64,000 nucleotides of DNA from Cerasicoccus sp. TK19100 (GTDB taxonomy: Bacteria; Verrucomicrobiota; Verrucomicrobiia; Opitutales; Cerasicoccaceae): NCBI RefSeq assembly GCF_027257155.1, contig NZ_JAPWDU010000007.1, forward strand, positions 1 to 64,000, in the 5' to 3' direction. Position numbers and translations under genes: made by a program. Below, piece by piece: positions 18,110 to 26,966 of the stretch. The notes below the pieces were generated by a model. It made no database searches. It was not told the origin of the DNA and was given only the letters and a program-made list of their open reading frames with translations. How positions within the stretch are numbered: the first letter of the stretch is position 1; every line of letters begins with the position of its first letter.

Positions 18110-19018
18110 ATGGCAGATGTAAATTTTCAAGGGCGCTCGGCGCTGATCTTGGGTTGTGGCTATGTGGGCGTGGCCGTTGGCCGCGCGCTTACCGATGCGG
18201 GTGCCACTGTAGACGCGCTGACCCGCAATGCCGAACGCGCCGACGAGGCCGAGCAATTCGCGCGCAACGTTATCCGCTGCGAGCTCGACACTGCGGATTG
18301 GCACAACCAAGTCGCTACGCAATACGACTTCGTGCTCAACTGCGTGAGCTCCGCTGGCAACGGCATGGAGGGCTACCGCAAGAGCTACATCGGAGGCATG
18401 GGGTCGATCATTGACTGGGCGCAAAACGCCGAAGTCGGGACCTACGCCTACACCAGCGCGACCAGCGTTTACCCGCATAGCGATGGCCGCATTGTCACCG
18501 AGGAAGACGTGCCGGAAGACCTCACCGCTAACGGCGACGTCCTCCGGGAAGCCGAGGAGTTGATCGAAAACGCCCCCGCTGGTTGCTGGGAGCGCGCGTT
18601 CATTTTGCGCCTGGGCGCGATCTACGGTCCGACGCGTCATCACCTGCTCGACGCCCTCAAGCGCGGCACGACCACCTTCCCCGGCGAGGGCGGCTTTTAT
18701 CTGAACTACATTCACTTGGACGACATCGTGAGCGCGGTGCTGGCGTCCTTTGCCACGACATCTGCGCCTGCCGGTGCTTACAATGTGGTCGACGGCGATT
18801 ACCCGACGAAGGCCGCCGTTGTCGAATGGTTGGCCGAGCAAATCGGCGCGCCCAAGCCGGTCTTTGACCCCACGATGCAGGCCCGCCGCGGCCCCATGCG
18901 CACCAACGCCCAGGGCAGCCTCCCGAACCGCCGCGTGTCCAACGAGAAGCTCCGCCGCGAGCTCGGCTGGACGCCGAAGTATCCGGATTTCAAGGCCGGT
19001 TACGCGTCGCTGCTGTGA
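18110..19018 (+). CDS. NAD-dependent epimerase/dehydratase family protein (extended SDR)
   Basis: A 302-residue Rossmann protein: ALILGCGYVGVAVGRAL is the nucleotide loop, YAYTSATSVYPH the active-site serine region, and LNYIHLDDIVSAVL, YNVVDGDYPTK the later conserved parts. The usual YxxxK is not clear: after TSATSVYP the frame reads DGRIVTEE, as in the YeeZ-like NAD(P)-binding group, so catalysis may differ from classic epimerases. Start MADVNF at 18110. Followed directly by a REPIN-like repeat. Confidence 0.78.
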   Translation: MADVNFQGRSALILGCGYVGVAVGRALTDAGATVDALTRNAERADEAEQFARNVIRCELDTADWHNQVATQYDFVLNCVSSAGNGMEGYRKSYIGGMGSIIDWAQNAEVGTYAYTSATSVYPHSDGRIVTEEDVPEDLTANGDVLREAEELIENAPAGCWERAFILRLGAIYGPTRHHLLDALKRGTTTFPGEGGFYLNYIHLDDIVSAVLASFATTSAPAGAYNVVDGDYPTKAAVVEWLAEQIGAPKPVFDPTMQARRGPMRTNAQGSLPNRRVSNEKLRRELGWTPKYPDFKAGYASLL

Positions 19019-19021
19019 GCT

Positions 19022-19103
19022 TGTAGCACGGGCGTTTCGCCTGTGCCTCAATCGACGAATTATTAGGTGATGGTTAGGGCACAGGCGAGACGCCTATGCT
19101 ACA
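19022..19103. repeat. REPIN-like inverted repeat pair
   Basis: 19022-19047 and 19078-19103 are 26-base arms in inverted orientation matching at 23 positions by eye (core GGCGTYTCGCCTGTGCC). Each arm holds its own small hairpin (GGCG..CGCC). The 30-base spacer has no frame. This is the layout of REPIN elements (paired REP sequences mobilised by a RAYT transposase). No RAYT gene lies in the window. Confidence 0.6.
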
Positions 19104-19222
19104 TCCGCCGCTGCCCCACCATTTCCGCAATGCGGAAATCCATCGGTCCAGACTTCGACAAGCTCAGCCCAGGACAGGATGTTGGCTTGACTCGGGGCGC
19201 GGTTCGCTAACGCTGGTTGATT

Positions 19223-19531
19223 ATGGCCGGAGTCGGTAAACTTCTAAAACAAGCACAGAAAATGCAGCGCAAGATTGAAGCGCTACAGGAAGAACTCGCA
19301 CAGACCGAGCTGGACGTTTCCAGCGGCGGTGGCGCGATCCAAATTAAGATCAATGGAGCGGGTGAGTTCCAGTCGATCAAGCTCGATCCGGAGTTCCTCA
19401 AGGAGGACGCCGAGTTCATCGAGGAGACGCTGCTCGAAGCCGTCAAGGAGGCCGCTGCGAAGTCCAAGGCCTACAACGAAGAGAAGATGGGCGACGCCAC
19501 TGCCGGTTTCCAGTTCCCGGGGATGATGTAA
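19223..19531 (+). CDS. ybaB: YbaB/EbfC family nucleoid-associated protein
   Basis: A 102-residue protein with the YbaB plan: a long first helix (KLLKQAQKMQRKIEALQEELAQ), then VDVSSGGGAIQIKINGAGEFQSI-type strands (here LDVSSGGGAI..KINGAGEF) and IEETLLEAVKEAAAKSKAYNEEKM. It binds DNA as a dimer. Located 28 bp upstream of recR, the usual ybaB-recR pairing; dnaX, the common third member, is absent here. Start ATG at 19223. Confidence 0.92.
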   Translation: MAGVGKLLKQAQKMQRKIEALQEELAQTELDVSSGGGAIQIKINGAGEFQSIKLDPEFLKEDAEFIEETLLEAVKEAAAKSKAYNEEKMGDATAGFQFPGMM

Positions 19532-19559
19532 GCGCCCCCCGCGCTAACGCCTGCTTCCC

Positions 19560-20153
19560 GTGTCACCGGCCTTCGAGAAAGTTCACCAACTGCTTAAGCA
19601 ACTGCCGGGCTTGGGCCACCGCTCCGCTGAGCGCGTGGCGATGCACCTCATTGTCGAAAAGCCCGAGCGCCTGCAACCGCTCTGCGATGCCTTGGAAGAG
19701 GCGGCCGCAAAGCTGCACCGCTGCCCCGTTACGGGTAACCTGACCGAGGGCGAGCTGTGCGAGATCTACGCCGATCCAGCCCGACGCCGGGAGATCGTCT
19801 GCGTGGTGGAGACGGTGCCCGACCTGATGGCGATTGAGCGATCCGGCGCCTATCGCGGTGTTTATCATGTGCTGCATGGCAAACTGTCGCCGCTGCATGG
19901 CGTAGGCCCTGACGACTTGAATTTCGCGCCCTTGGCCAAGCGCATTGCTGACGGCGAGGTCAGCGAAATCATCCTCGCGCTGTCCAACGACATCGAGGGC
20001 GAGGCAACCTGCCACTACATTCAGGACGAGCTCCTGAGCGGTAGCGCGGCCTCGATTAGCCGTATCGGCTTCGGCCTGCCCAGCGGCGGGGGTATCGTCT
20101 TCGCCGACGCCGCCACCCTGCGCAACGCCCTCGAGGGGCGCAAACAATTCTAA
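19560..20153 (+). CDS. recR: Recombination protein RecR with degenerate zinc finger
   Basis: A 197-residue RecR, which works with RecO/RecF to load RecA at gaps. The N-terminal HhH (LLKQLPGLGHRSAERVAMHL) and Toprim domain (VCVVETVPDLMAIERSGAYRG, LHGVGPDDLNF) are intact, as is the C-terminal SRIGFGLPSGGGI. The zinc finger between them normally has four cysteines as CxxC-x8-CxxC. Here it reads C55-P-V-T58 and C67-E-I-Y70, so the second cysteine of each pair is gone. The start is GTG at 19560. Folding without zinc is plausible but unproven. Confidence 0.95.
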   Translation: MSPAFEKVHQLLKQLPGLGHRSAERVAMHLIVEKPERLQPLCDALEEAAAKLHRCPVTGNLTEGELCEIYADPARRREIVCVVETVPDLMAIERSGAYRGVYHVLHGKLSPLHGVGPDDLNFAPLAKRIADGEVSEIILALSNDIEGEATCHYIQDELLSGSAASISRIGFGLPSGGGIVFADAATLRNALEGRKQF

Positions 20154-20159
20154 TAGACG

Positions 20160-21182
20160 ATGAGGCGGGGGCATCATCTGGCGGAAACCGAACCCTACCA
20201 GGATGCCCTGTATCGATGCCTCGACCACTGGGGCCTGCAGGAACAGGGTGCTGAGCTGATCCGCCATGGCATCAACCATGTGTTCGCCGCTCAGACGACT
20301 GGCGGCAGCCCGGTAATTGTCCGCGTGAGCGATGGCAGCGCTCGCCCGCGGCACGAGCTGGAGGCGGAGCTCATGTGGCTCAACTGGCTTATTAAAAACG
20401 ATTGCGTGGTGACGACGCCCATCGCATCTCAGCGTGGCGAGCTGCTCGAGACTACAATCAACGATGACGGCGTTTACCACATTAGCTGCTTCGAGCGCTT
20501 TGCCGGCCATTCACCAGACCCGGGTAATCCTGCCGAATGGAACGACGATCTCTTCGCTAAGATTGGGCGATCCGTGGGCCGTATTCATCGCTTTACCGAC
20601 CAGTTCCAGCTGCCGCCAGATAAAGAGCGCAAACTCTGGTGGGACATGCGCACCCACCAATTTACGGAGGATACCTCTGCCTATGATCCGGCCACAGTGG
20701 AAGCGATGCAGGCGTTTTTGGCGGACTTTAAAAACCGCGCCCGTGCGCCGCGTCACTTTGGCCTGATCCACCACGATGTACATGGCGGCAATCTGCTCAT
20801 TGAAAACGGCGAAGTGGAAATTATCGATTTCGACCTGGCTTGCTACGGTTGGCGGATGACGGATTTCGCCGTGCTGCTCTATAGCCATTACTATTTCCAA
20901 TCCTGGGCACCCAAAAATGTGACGCCGCAACTCGTCGGGCAGGTGGTCGCGGCTCTGGCGCGTGGCTATCGCGAGGAATACACGCTCGACGATGCGCAAC
21001 TGGCCATGCTGCCCGACCTGCTTCGCCTGCGGGAAACTCTCTGCTACATCGTCATGCGGCCCGCCATGGATTACTGGAACGAGGCCTGCCATCGCCCTGA
21101 AACCACCGTGGCCCAGAGCATGGCGTGCATCGAAGAACGTTGGCGCACGGGGGCTGCGTTCGATATCAATTTCGGTGACTAA
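20160..21182 (+). CDS. APH/choline-kinase superfamily phosphotransferase
   Basis: A 340-residue kinase-fold protein. FGLIHHDVHGGNLL is the Brenner-type catalytic loop (HxDxxxxN), IIDFDLACYGW the metal-binding DFD, and VIVRVSDGS the nucleotide-binding lysine/arginine region. This superfamily includes aminoglycoside, homoserine, fructosamine and SrkA-like kinases. The length and WHxxD-like ending do not single one out. It starts 6 bp after recR, and its stop overlaps the convergent response-regulator gene by 4 bp. Confidence 0.8.
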   Translation: MRRGHHLAETEPYQDALYRCLDHWGLQEQGAELIRHGINHVFAAQTTGGSPVIVRVSDGSARPRHELEAELMWLNWLIKNDCVVTTPIASQRGELLETTINDDGVYHISCFERFAGHSPDPGNPAEWNDDLFAKIGRSVGRIHRFTDQFQLPPDKERKLWWDMRTHQFTEDTSAYDPATVEAMQAFLADFKNRARAPRHFGLIHHDVHGGNLLIENGEVEIIDFDLACYGWRMTDFAVLLYSHYYFQSWAPKNVTPQLVGQVVAALARGYREEYTLDDAQLAMLPDLLRLRETLCYIVMRPAMDYWNEACHRPETTVAQSMACIEERWRTGAAFDINFGD

Positions 21183-21565
21183 ACCGCTACCCGCCCCATT
21201 AGGGCGTCGATTTTGTTGGCAAACTCGCGCACGCCCAAAGGCTTGCGGAAAAAGAGGTCCATGCCGGTGGAATCCTTGCTGACGTTTTTCTTGTCCAAAT
21301 ACAGGGCGGTGCAGCCGACCAAAAAGGCATCGCGGTTGAGCGGGCCCACGTGGCCGTGGCGGATTTCGGAGGCGATGGTGAAACCGTCAATCCCGATCAT
21401 GGCAATATCGATCACGACCAAGTCAAAGCGTTCGACTTTCAGAAGTTCGAAGGCTTGCACTGCGTCCTCCGCCTCCCACGTGACGTAGCCGCGCGGGCTA
21501 AGAATCATGTGGATGAGTTTGCGGGCGTCGGCGCAGTCATCGATGACGAGAACTTGTGGCTTCAT
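21179..21565 (-). CDS. Single-domain response regulator (REC)
   Basis: A 128-residue receiver domain and nothing else. VLVIDDCADARK gives the acidic pocket, VVIDIAMIGIDG the phosphorylated aspartate, and LFFRKPLG the conserved lysine before the last helix. With no output domain it would act by protein contact, like CheY or Spo0F. I start at MKPQVLVIDD (21565). No histidine kinase lies in the window. It overlaps the 3' end of the kinase-fold gene by 4 bp, tail to tail. Confidence 0.9.
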   Translation of the reverse strand: MKPQVLVIDDCADARKLIHMILSPRGYVTWEAEDAVQAFELLKVERFDLVVIDIAMIGIDGFTIASEIRHGHVGPLNRDAFLVGCTALYLDKKNVSKDSTGMDLFFRKPLGVREFANKIDALMGRVAV

Positions 21566-21840
21566 GGCAGTCGTAGGAATGGTTGGTAAACTGCCGCAAT
21601 CAAACGATAACCACAAACCATTTCGCTGAATGGCAGATTCCGCCAAATAGGGTAAATCGCTGAACTGGAGTGACTTCGTGGGGCGCTTTTAGGCGATCTT
21701 ATCGCCGGGATTAGGGAATACGCAGGGTCAAGTGGTTCTGGATAGTGCCTACTGATGCGATAAAACAGGGTTCATGCTCTATTCTGGCGAAAGCCCTGGG
21801 AAATGGCCCCGAATGTGTAAAAATTTTACAATTGGCAGGG

Positions 21841-22491
21841 CTAACCCTGCAAACCGGCGACAAAGCCGGGCTTGTCCGGGTTTTTAAAAAACGCTGAGCC
21901 TGAGACGAATGTGTCGGCACCTGCCTTCAGGCAGTCTTGGCCCGTAACGGCGTCCACGCCACCATCGACTTCGATGCGCCATTGGTAGCCTTTGTCTGCG
22001 CGCCATTGGGCGACGGTTTCGATCTTGGGCAAGACGTCGGTGCGGAAAGACTGGCCGCCGAAGCCGGGCTGCACCGTCATCAGCAGGACGAGGTCCACGT
22101 GGTCCAGGTAGGGCAGGAGGTCATCCGTCGGCGTGCCGGGGTTGATGCAGATGCCGCACGTGGCACCGAGCTCGCGAATGCGCTTCAGCGTGGCCAGGTG
22201 GTCGTAGTCGGGCTCGGTGTGGATGGTTACGTTTTGCGCGCCGGCCTCGATGAACTGCTCGATGTATTGATCGGGGCGAGCGAGCATCAGATGCACGTCG
22301 AAGAAGAGCTTACTGTCCGGGCGCAGGTCTTTGACTGTCTGCGGGCCGAAAGTGAGGTTCGGCACGAAATGCCCGTCCATGATGTCGATGTGGACCCACT
22401 CAATGCCGGGCGTGGCCTCGGCGACGGCCAAGCTTTCCGCGAGGCGGGCGTGGTTTCCGGCAAGGATCGATGGTGCGACGAGTGGCTTCAT
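21841..22491 (-). CDS. rpe: Ribulose-phosphate 3-epimerase
   Basis: A 216-residue TIM barrel of the pentose phosphate/Calvin route. Seen: VAPSILAGNHARL (usual PSILSADF), WVHIDIMDGHFVPNLTFG with catalytic Asp, FFDVHLMLARPDQYI with the metal-binding His, LLMTVQPGFGGQSF and IEVDGGVDAVTG with the second catalytic Asp. ATG at 22491. A CTTTGTATTGCAAAG palindrome (22502-22517) lies just upstream of the start and may overlap its promoter or leader. Confidence 0.95.
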   Translation of the reverse strand: MKPLVAPSILAGNHARLAESLAVAEATPGIEWVHIDIMDGHFVPNLTFGPQTVKDLRPDSKLFFDVHLMLARPDQYIEQFIEAGAQNVTIHTEPDYDHLATLKRIRELGATCGICINPGTPTDDLLPYLDHVDLVLLMTVQPGFGGQSFRTDVLPKIETVAQWRADKGYQWRIEVDGGVDAVTGQDCLKAGADTFVSGSAFFKNPDKPGFVAGLQG

Positions 22492-22501
22492 GCGCGATAT
22501 G

Positions 22502-22519
22502 CTTTGTATTGCAAAGTTA
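22502..22519. repeat. ACTTTGC-type palindrome upstream of rpe
   Basis: CTTTGTATTGCAAAGTTA is one unit of the short palindrome family, placed between the secreted NTF2-like gene and rpe. Confidence 0.5.
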
Positions 22520-22990
22520 GTGTTGGTGCATCAGGTGCGGGAGCAGGTCGGTGTGGTGCGAGACCATTTTCCACTCGCCGTTGATGTTACGAAAGACGTT
22601 AGTCGCGCGGATTTTGACTTCAACCTTTTTGCCCTCGTTGTCGAAATTTTGCCCCACCTCGTAGCACTGCACCACGGCCAGTCCGTTGCCCAGAATCAGG
22701 TGAATATTGGTCGGGGTAACCTTGCCGCCGAGCTTCATGGCCGCCTGCTTTTCCCAATCCGCCTTAATCTTACTCCAACCGACCACGTAACTGCCATCCG
22801 GCCCCATGTAAGTTGCCTCCTCCTCATCGTGCGACCAGACTGCCTCCATCGGCGCAACGTCGCCCGCGAACATCGCATTCAGCGCGGCGTAAAACTCCTC
22901 CGTGGCCCGCAGCACCTGCGGCCCGCTGGCGGCCTGCAGCCCGGAGGCCAGCGTTAACAAACAAAGCGAAGCGAGTAGGTATTTCAGCAT
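22517..22990 (-). CDS. Secreted SnoaL/NTF2-like protein
   Basis: A 157-residue protein with signal peptide (MLKYLLASLCLLTLASGLQAA) and an NTF2-like cone-shaped domain: EEFYAALNAMFAGDVAPMEAVWSHDEE..YMGPDGS, and a C-terminal WKMVSHHTD strand typical of the SnoaL_3/DUF4440 group. Such proteins bind small ligands or act as calcium/calmodulin-kinase-association-like domains. No catalytic assignment. 25 bp upstream of rpe on the same strand. Confidence 0.78.
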   Translation of the reverse strand: MLKYLLASLCLLTLASGLQAASGPQVLRATEEFYAALNAMFAGDVAPMEAVWSHDEEEATYMGPDGSYVVGWSKIKADWEKQAAMKLGGKVTPTNIHLILGNGLAVVQCYEVGQNFDNEGKKVEVKIRATNVFRNINGEWKMVSHHTDLLPHLMHQH

Positions 22991-23081
22991 AACGGCGTAT
23001 TGGTTGAACGCTCAGTTAATGCTGATCGCGCGACTGTGGCGAGACGGAAAGGGAGGGAGAACGATGAGTTATGGCACGCCG

Positions 23082-23429
23082 TTAGTCGTTTTCCAGAAGC
23101 GATTGGTTATCCTTTTGCTTGCTCTGGTCTGGAAGAAAGAACAGGACCAATAGCCCGATGAAGCCAGTAAAGGCGATGAGAAAGAGTACGGGATGGTATC
23201 CTTTTCCTTTCACCGCTTTCCAGAAGCCTACCAAAAAAAGAACTGCTGCTGGAATCAAGGGGAGGCTTGCGACTAGATTTATTTCTTCCGAGAACGCATT
23301 CATCCTGAAAATCCAACCCGTCAGCAACCAATGGACCGCCCATATTCCAACCCCCCAAGCGATAAGTTTCCTTCCTGGAAAATCCCGTTCTTGGAAAAAA
23401 TCGGCCGGATCTTTATATTCCTTTTCCAT
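23082..23429 (-). CDS. Small membrane protein of unknown function
   Basis: A 115-residue protein (123 if the GTG at 23453 is used) with a charged N terminus (MEKEYKDPADFFQERDF) and three hydrophobic helices (LIAWGVGIWAVHWLLTGWIF, VASLPLIPAAVLFLVGFW, PVLFLIAFTGFIGLLVLFF), ending in a short polar tail. I recognise no family. It lies at the edge of an AT-richer patch and may be acquired. Neither start has a clear ribosome site. Confidence 0.6.
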   Translation of the reverse strand: MEKEYKDPADFFQERDFPGRKLIAWGVGIWAVHWLLTGWIFRMNAFSEEINLVASLPLIPAAVLFLVGFWKAVKGKGYHPVLFLIAFTGFIGLLVLFFLPDQSKQKDNQSLLEND

Positions 23430-23495
23430 TTTCTTATAGAACGAAGAGTTCACACGCGGTGGCTTGCTGCCGTTACGAGAAGTGCCTTGATATGC

Positions 23496-23927
23496 TTATG
23501 ATTTTTCATAGATCACGAATAGGCCATCGATACAGATTGCGAGTCTCTTATCGCTAATCTTTAGAAAGCAGCTTCCGTAGCCCTCAAGTGCGGTACCATC
23601 TGAGTTGGATACCTCAAATTCTTCTACCGACTCAGTCGAGATGCCAAAATCTTCGAAGGTCATTCTGTATTCTGAGTAGAATTCATCTTCATTTTTAATT
23701 TTTCTTTTTTTGTAGATTGGATTCTTAACGTTCTGAGTGTGAGTGACGTACCAATTGGAATAAAGGATCATTCCTCTTTCGATTGATTTTTTTGCTTCCT
23801 GTGGCGATAGGGCAGAAACGGGGGGTGGAACGAAATCGACAATGATCCATTTGCCTTCGATGGGCTTAACGTCACCGAAGGCAGAAGTCGTGAAAAGCAG
23901 TATTATCGATAGAAGGGTTCGTTTCAT
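23496..23927 (-). CDS. Small secreted protein, AT-rich gene
   Basis: A 143-residue protein with a signal peptide (MKRTLLSIILLFTTSAFG) followed by DVKPIEGKWIIVDFVPPP, a lipocalin/TIGR03067-like opening (xxLxGxW), and a C-terminal CFLKISDKRLAICIDGLFVIYE. Base composition is clearly lower in GC than the neighbours. Its ATG lies 13 bases from the edge of a roughly 270-bp block (23941-24211) that recurs at exactly the same distance upstream of the acyltransferase gene at 29034, so the two share an upstream element. Confidence 0.65.
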   Translation of the reverse strand: MKRTLLSIILLFTTSAFGDVKPIEGKWIIVDFVPPPVSALSPQEAKKSIERGMILYSNWYVTHTQNVKNPIYKKRKIKNEDEFYSEYRMTFEDFGISTESVEEFEVSNSDGTALEGYGSCFLKISDKRLAICIDGLFVIYEKS

Positions 23928-23940
23928 TTGTTCTGCATAT

Positions 23941-24211
23941 CAGTATTATTGATCCCACCTCGTAATATACGAACTGGGTGCCATTTTGGTGCCTTTCATC
24001 GCTTGAAAATGTCTGTAGAGGCCTTGTGCGTCAAGGATTGCGATTGTTGGGGATGGATTTATTTTGGTGGTGGTTGATATTCCAGTTCGTGAGTTTTTGC
24101 TCCGAGTAGACAGAGGTTTGGGGTGAGTTGGCTAGACGGTTGTCGGCAAGCAGGTATTTGGCTCGACCTGCAAACCTTTGGGCGTTCTTCAGGAAAATGT
24201 CGCCCGAAAGC
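23941..24211 (-). repeat. Diverged 270-bp direct repeat, copy 1
   Basis: Matches 29048-29324 along its whole length, at about three quarters identity by eye, with shared words such as CAGTATTATTGATC, TTGTTGGGGATGG, GTTGATATTCCAGTTCGT and GTGAGTTGGCTAGAC. It fills the gap between the PQQ-propeller stop and the AT-rich secreted-protein gene, ending 13 bases before that gene's ATG. No conserved frame is visible. Confidence 0.75.
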
Positions 24212-24219
24212 CACCGCCG

Positions 24220-26058
24220 TTACTCGGTTTCTTCGCCGAGGATGGAGATCAGGAGGTAGTCGCCTTGGGGGTAGGTGTCGCGGAAGGTTTGCAAGTTTTG
24301 CGAACGCACGCGCAGCCAGTTGATCGGGATGCTGCGGTCGGGCTTTTGGGTGAGGAGCACCATGACGGGTAGCTGGCCGTCGTTCCAGCTGATCTCCTCG
24401 AAAACATTGGCGGCGTAGCCATGGGCGAGGTTTAGCTGGTCCTGCGTGTAGCTGAGGCTTTGGTGGCCGGTGAATGACGGGGCCGTGGCGCTGTTTTGAA
24501 AGATCGCGTGGAGGCTCAGCTCGTCGCGACCCTGGGCGGCGCGCTGGTGCTTCATGAGGAGGTTAAAGGTGTCGCTGTTGCGGTAGTCGGGCCGGTAACC
24601 CAAGTCGCTCAGGTATAGGCTGATCGAGGCGGAGTCGATGTTGCGGTCCAGCGAGCCACTGGGCGAGTGGTAAAGCTCGTGGACTTTCTCACCGTCGCGA
24701 AAGAATTCAAAGAGGACGTTGTGGACGTTGATGGCCTGGCCGAAGTCGACCTCCACATGAAGCGCTTCGTTCTCGACCATGGGCTTGAACGTCGACATCG
24801 GCGTCGATAGCCGCGCAACGGATTGGGCCGAGTCCAGCTTTGCCGTTTCGTAATCAATGACGCCGCGCCAGTCATCGTGGGCCATCAGGTCCTCCCAGCC
24901 GACGCGCCATATCCAGCCATCGATGCCCGCGTAGAGCGCATCATCTTGCGCAAAGGCAAACTGGTAGCTGTTGTTGAGCCCGAGTTCCTTGCCATAGGGC
25001 AGGGTGAAGGTGTGCTCGATGGTGCCGGTCTTGGGGTCGATCACGCGCACCCAGCCGAAGGCGGTTACATAGATCAGCTTTCCATGGGCCATTTGCAGGC
25101 TGAGGGCTGCGCGGGGTAAGAGCTGCTCCCAAATGACCTCGCCCGTGGCCCGGTTCACCGCGCCGAGCAAACCGCCTTCGTTGCTCTGGTATTCGGCGTA
25201 TTCGGTGCGCCCTTGCTCGATCAGTTTTTTGCGCTCCGCAGTCCAGTCTGACTTACCGCCAAGGATGGTGAAGAATACCCGGTCTTGCCAGGGCAGGGCT
25301 TTGCCCGGCAGGTAGCCGTTGCCATGGTAGGTCGGCCATGCTTCGGCGTCGTAGCCGGGCGTGGTTTGCCAGGCCGGGTAGCCATCGGCCAGGTGATAGG
25401 CGGCCATGCCGGGTTCATTGGTGGCGACGTAGATATACTCGTCGTCGGTGGCGAGCTGGCCCAGGCGGCGGTTGGGCAAGTCAATTTGCCACAGGGGTTC
25501 CTTGCCCGTTTGCGGATCGATCAGCGCCAGCGTGGCGTCATATTCCGGAGAGGCATCGAGGTATTGCAGGTTGCGCTGGAGCACGATGCCGCGGGGCGTC
25601 GCGAAGATGCCGCCCAGGTAGCCTTGTGCGGTAATCGCGTTTTCGATCTGGCCGCTGGCGGCATCGAGTTGCAGGAGGGTATCGTGGGACCGCGCAAAGA
25701 GCTGGCCACCCGCCTGGATGACTTGGTGCGCGTTGTAATCCTGCCTTTGCCAAAGCGTCTCACCGCTGTCGGGCGCCAGCGCCAAGAGGCTGCTTGAGGC
25801 GGGGAGGTAAAGGACTCCATCGACGAGCTCCGGGCTGCTGGTGTTCCACGGGATGGACTGCTGCCAGTCGATGGCCCCGGTGTCCAGATTGATGGCATAG
25901 CCGTGGCCTTTTTGCGTCGTCAGGTAGAGGCGTTGCGCGTCGTGGGTAGCGCTGTAAAAGGTCCGGCCTGACAAGTGGACTGGCCAGCCCGGGCTTTTCG
26001 GCTCGGCGTGCGAGGCAAGTGCGGCAAGGAGTGCCAAGAGCGTTAAAAGATGTTTCAT
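24220..26058 (-). CDS. Secreted PQQ-like beta-propeller protein
   Basis: A 612-residue exported protein: signal peptide (MKHLLTLLALLAALASHA), then repeated propeller blades with the PQQ/WD-like words GYAINLDTGAIDWQ, LLALAPDSGETLWQ, LQLDAASGQI, GAVNRATGEVIWEQ, RVIDPKTGTIEHT to about residue 400, and a C-terminal region of about 200 residues without blades. The cofactor sites of true PQQ dehydrogenases are not apparent, so it may be a BamB-like or binding protein. Its ATG overlaps the TlpA-like gene stop by 4 bp (ATGA), so the two are co-translated. Confidence 0.82.
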   Translation of the reverse strand: MKHLLTLLALLAALASHAEPKSPGWPVHLSGRTFYSATHDAQRLYLTTQKGHGYAINLDTGAIDWQQSIPWNTSSPELVDGVLYLPASSSLLALAPDSGETLWQRQDYNAHQVIQAGGQLFARSHDTLLQLDAASGQIENAITAQGYLGGIFATPRGIVLQRNLQYLDASPEYDATLALIDPQTGKEPLWQIDLPNRRLGQLATDDEYIYVATNEPGMAAYHLADGYPAWQTTPGYDAEAWPTYHGNGYLPGKALPWQDRVFFTILGGKSDWTAERKKLIEQGRTEYAEYQSNEGGLLGAVNRATGEVIWEQLLPRAALSLQMAHGKLIYVTAFGWVRVIDPKTGTIEHTFTLPYGKELGLNNSYQFAFAQDDALYAGIDGWIWRVGWEDLMAHDDWRGVIDYETAKLDSAQSVARLSTPMSTFKPMVENEALHVEVDFGQAINVHNVLFEFFRDGEKVHELYHSPSGSLDRNIDSASISLYLSDLGYRPDYRNSDTFNLLMKHQRAAQGRDELSLHAIFQNSATAPSFTGHQSLSYTQDQLNLAHGYAANVFEEISWNDGQLPVMVLLTQKPDRSIPINWLRVRSQNLQTFRDTYPQGDYLLISILGEETE

Positions 26059-26966
26059 TGGTCGCCTCCTTCCAGGCTGACGCCGAGCTCGGCGAGCACT
26101 TTTAGCAAGCGCGGATCGTTGGGGTGCTCGTTGAAAAGGACCTGCCCATCGGGAGCGATAATGAGCACGCGGGGAATGAAATCGATGTCGAAGCGGCGGC
26201 TGAAGTTGCGGTCCTTCGGCTGCACTAGCCAGTGAAACTCGTAGGGGTGGTCACGGCGAAACGCCGAGGCCTTGGCGGTGTTTTCCGTGTTCACGCTGGC
26301 GACGTAAACGCCTTGCGGCTCCAGTTCGCGGGCACGCTCTTCGAGCTTGGGCATGCCGCGAATGCAAGGCCCGCACCAGGTGGCCCAAAAGTCGAGCAGC
26401 AGCGCCTTGCGCCCTTCAAGCAATTCACCGAGGGTGTGCTCCTGCCCGTCGAGGCCTAGCAATACCATGTCCAGCGGCGCGTGCTGGGTTTGCCAATCCT
26501 GCTCCTGCTGGTAGTCCTTCACCCACGGGTTGAGCACGAGGGAGAGCTCGGGCTCCAGCCACAGCGCACGTTGTGCGTGTTGCTCAAAGGCGGGTCCGTC
26601 GTCCTGCAGGCGGGCAATTTTCGCCTGAAGCGCGGCCTGAATGGCCTCCAGCATGCGCGCGTCTTCGATCAGGTGGCATTGCGAATACAGCCACTGCGGT
26701 TGCAGCTGCATGGTCTCGGCGTAGAGCGCTTCGAACTGCGCGGCCTCCTCGCGGTCATGAAACAGCGCGTAAAGTATCTTTGCCTCCAGCAGGGTTTCCG
26801 GCGCGGCGCCGGCCTCTTGCGCGGCTTGCAGGCCGGCCTCCAGCTCAGGGCGGCTTTTAAAAGGCTCGGCCAGCAGGTCCTTGGGTTTGGGCTCGGCGGC
26901 GTGGATCAACTGGCATGCCATGAGGGCAATGGCGGCCAGACAAGCGTGTTTTATGGTAACCAGCAC
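26055..26966 (-). CDS. TlpA/ResA-like thioredoxin-fold protein, periplasmic
   Basis: A 303-residue protein with a signal peptide (residues 1-23), a helical TPR-like middle (LEAGLQAAQEAGAAPETLLEA and similar), and a C-terminal thioredoxin domain with LLLDFWATWCGPCIRGMPKLEE (redox CGPC) and VPRVLIIAPDGQVLF. TlpA-type proteins reduce disulphides in the periplasm, for example for cytochrome or copper-centre maturation. Start is a GTG at 26966. It is coupled by a 4-bp overlap to the PQQ-like propeller gene, which probably encodes a partner. Confidence 0.82.
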   Translation of the reverse strand: MLVTIKHACLAAIALMACQLIHAAEPKPKDLLAEPFKSRPELEAGLQAAQEAGAAPETLLEAKILYALFHDREEAAQFEALYAETMQLQPQWLYSQCHLIEDARMLEAIQAALQAKIARLQDDGPAFEQHAQRALWLEPELSLVLNPWVKDYQQEQDWQTQHAPLDMVLLGLDGQEHTLGELLEGRKALLLDFWATWCGPCIRGMPKLEERARELEPQGVYVASVNTENTAKASAFRRDHPYEFHWLVQPKDRNFSRRFDIDFIPRVLIIAPDGQVLFNEHPNDPRLLKVLAELGVSLEGGDQ

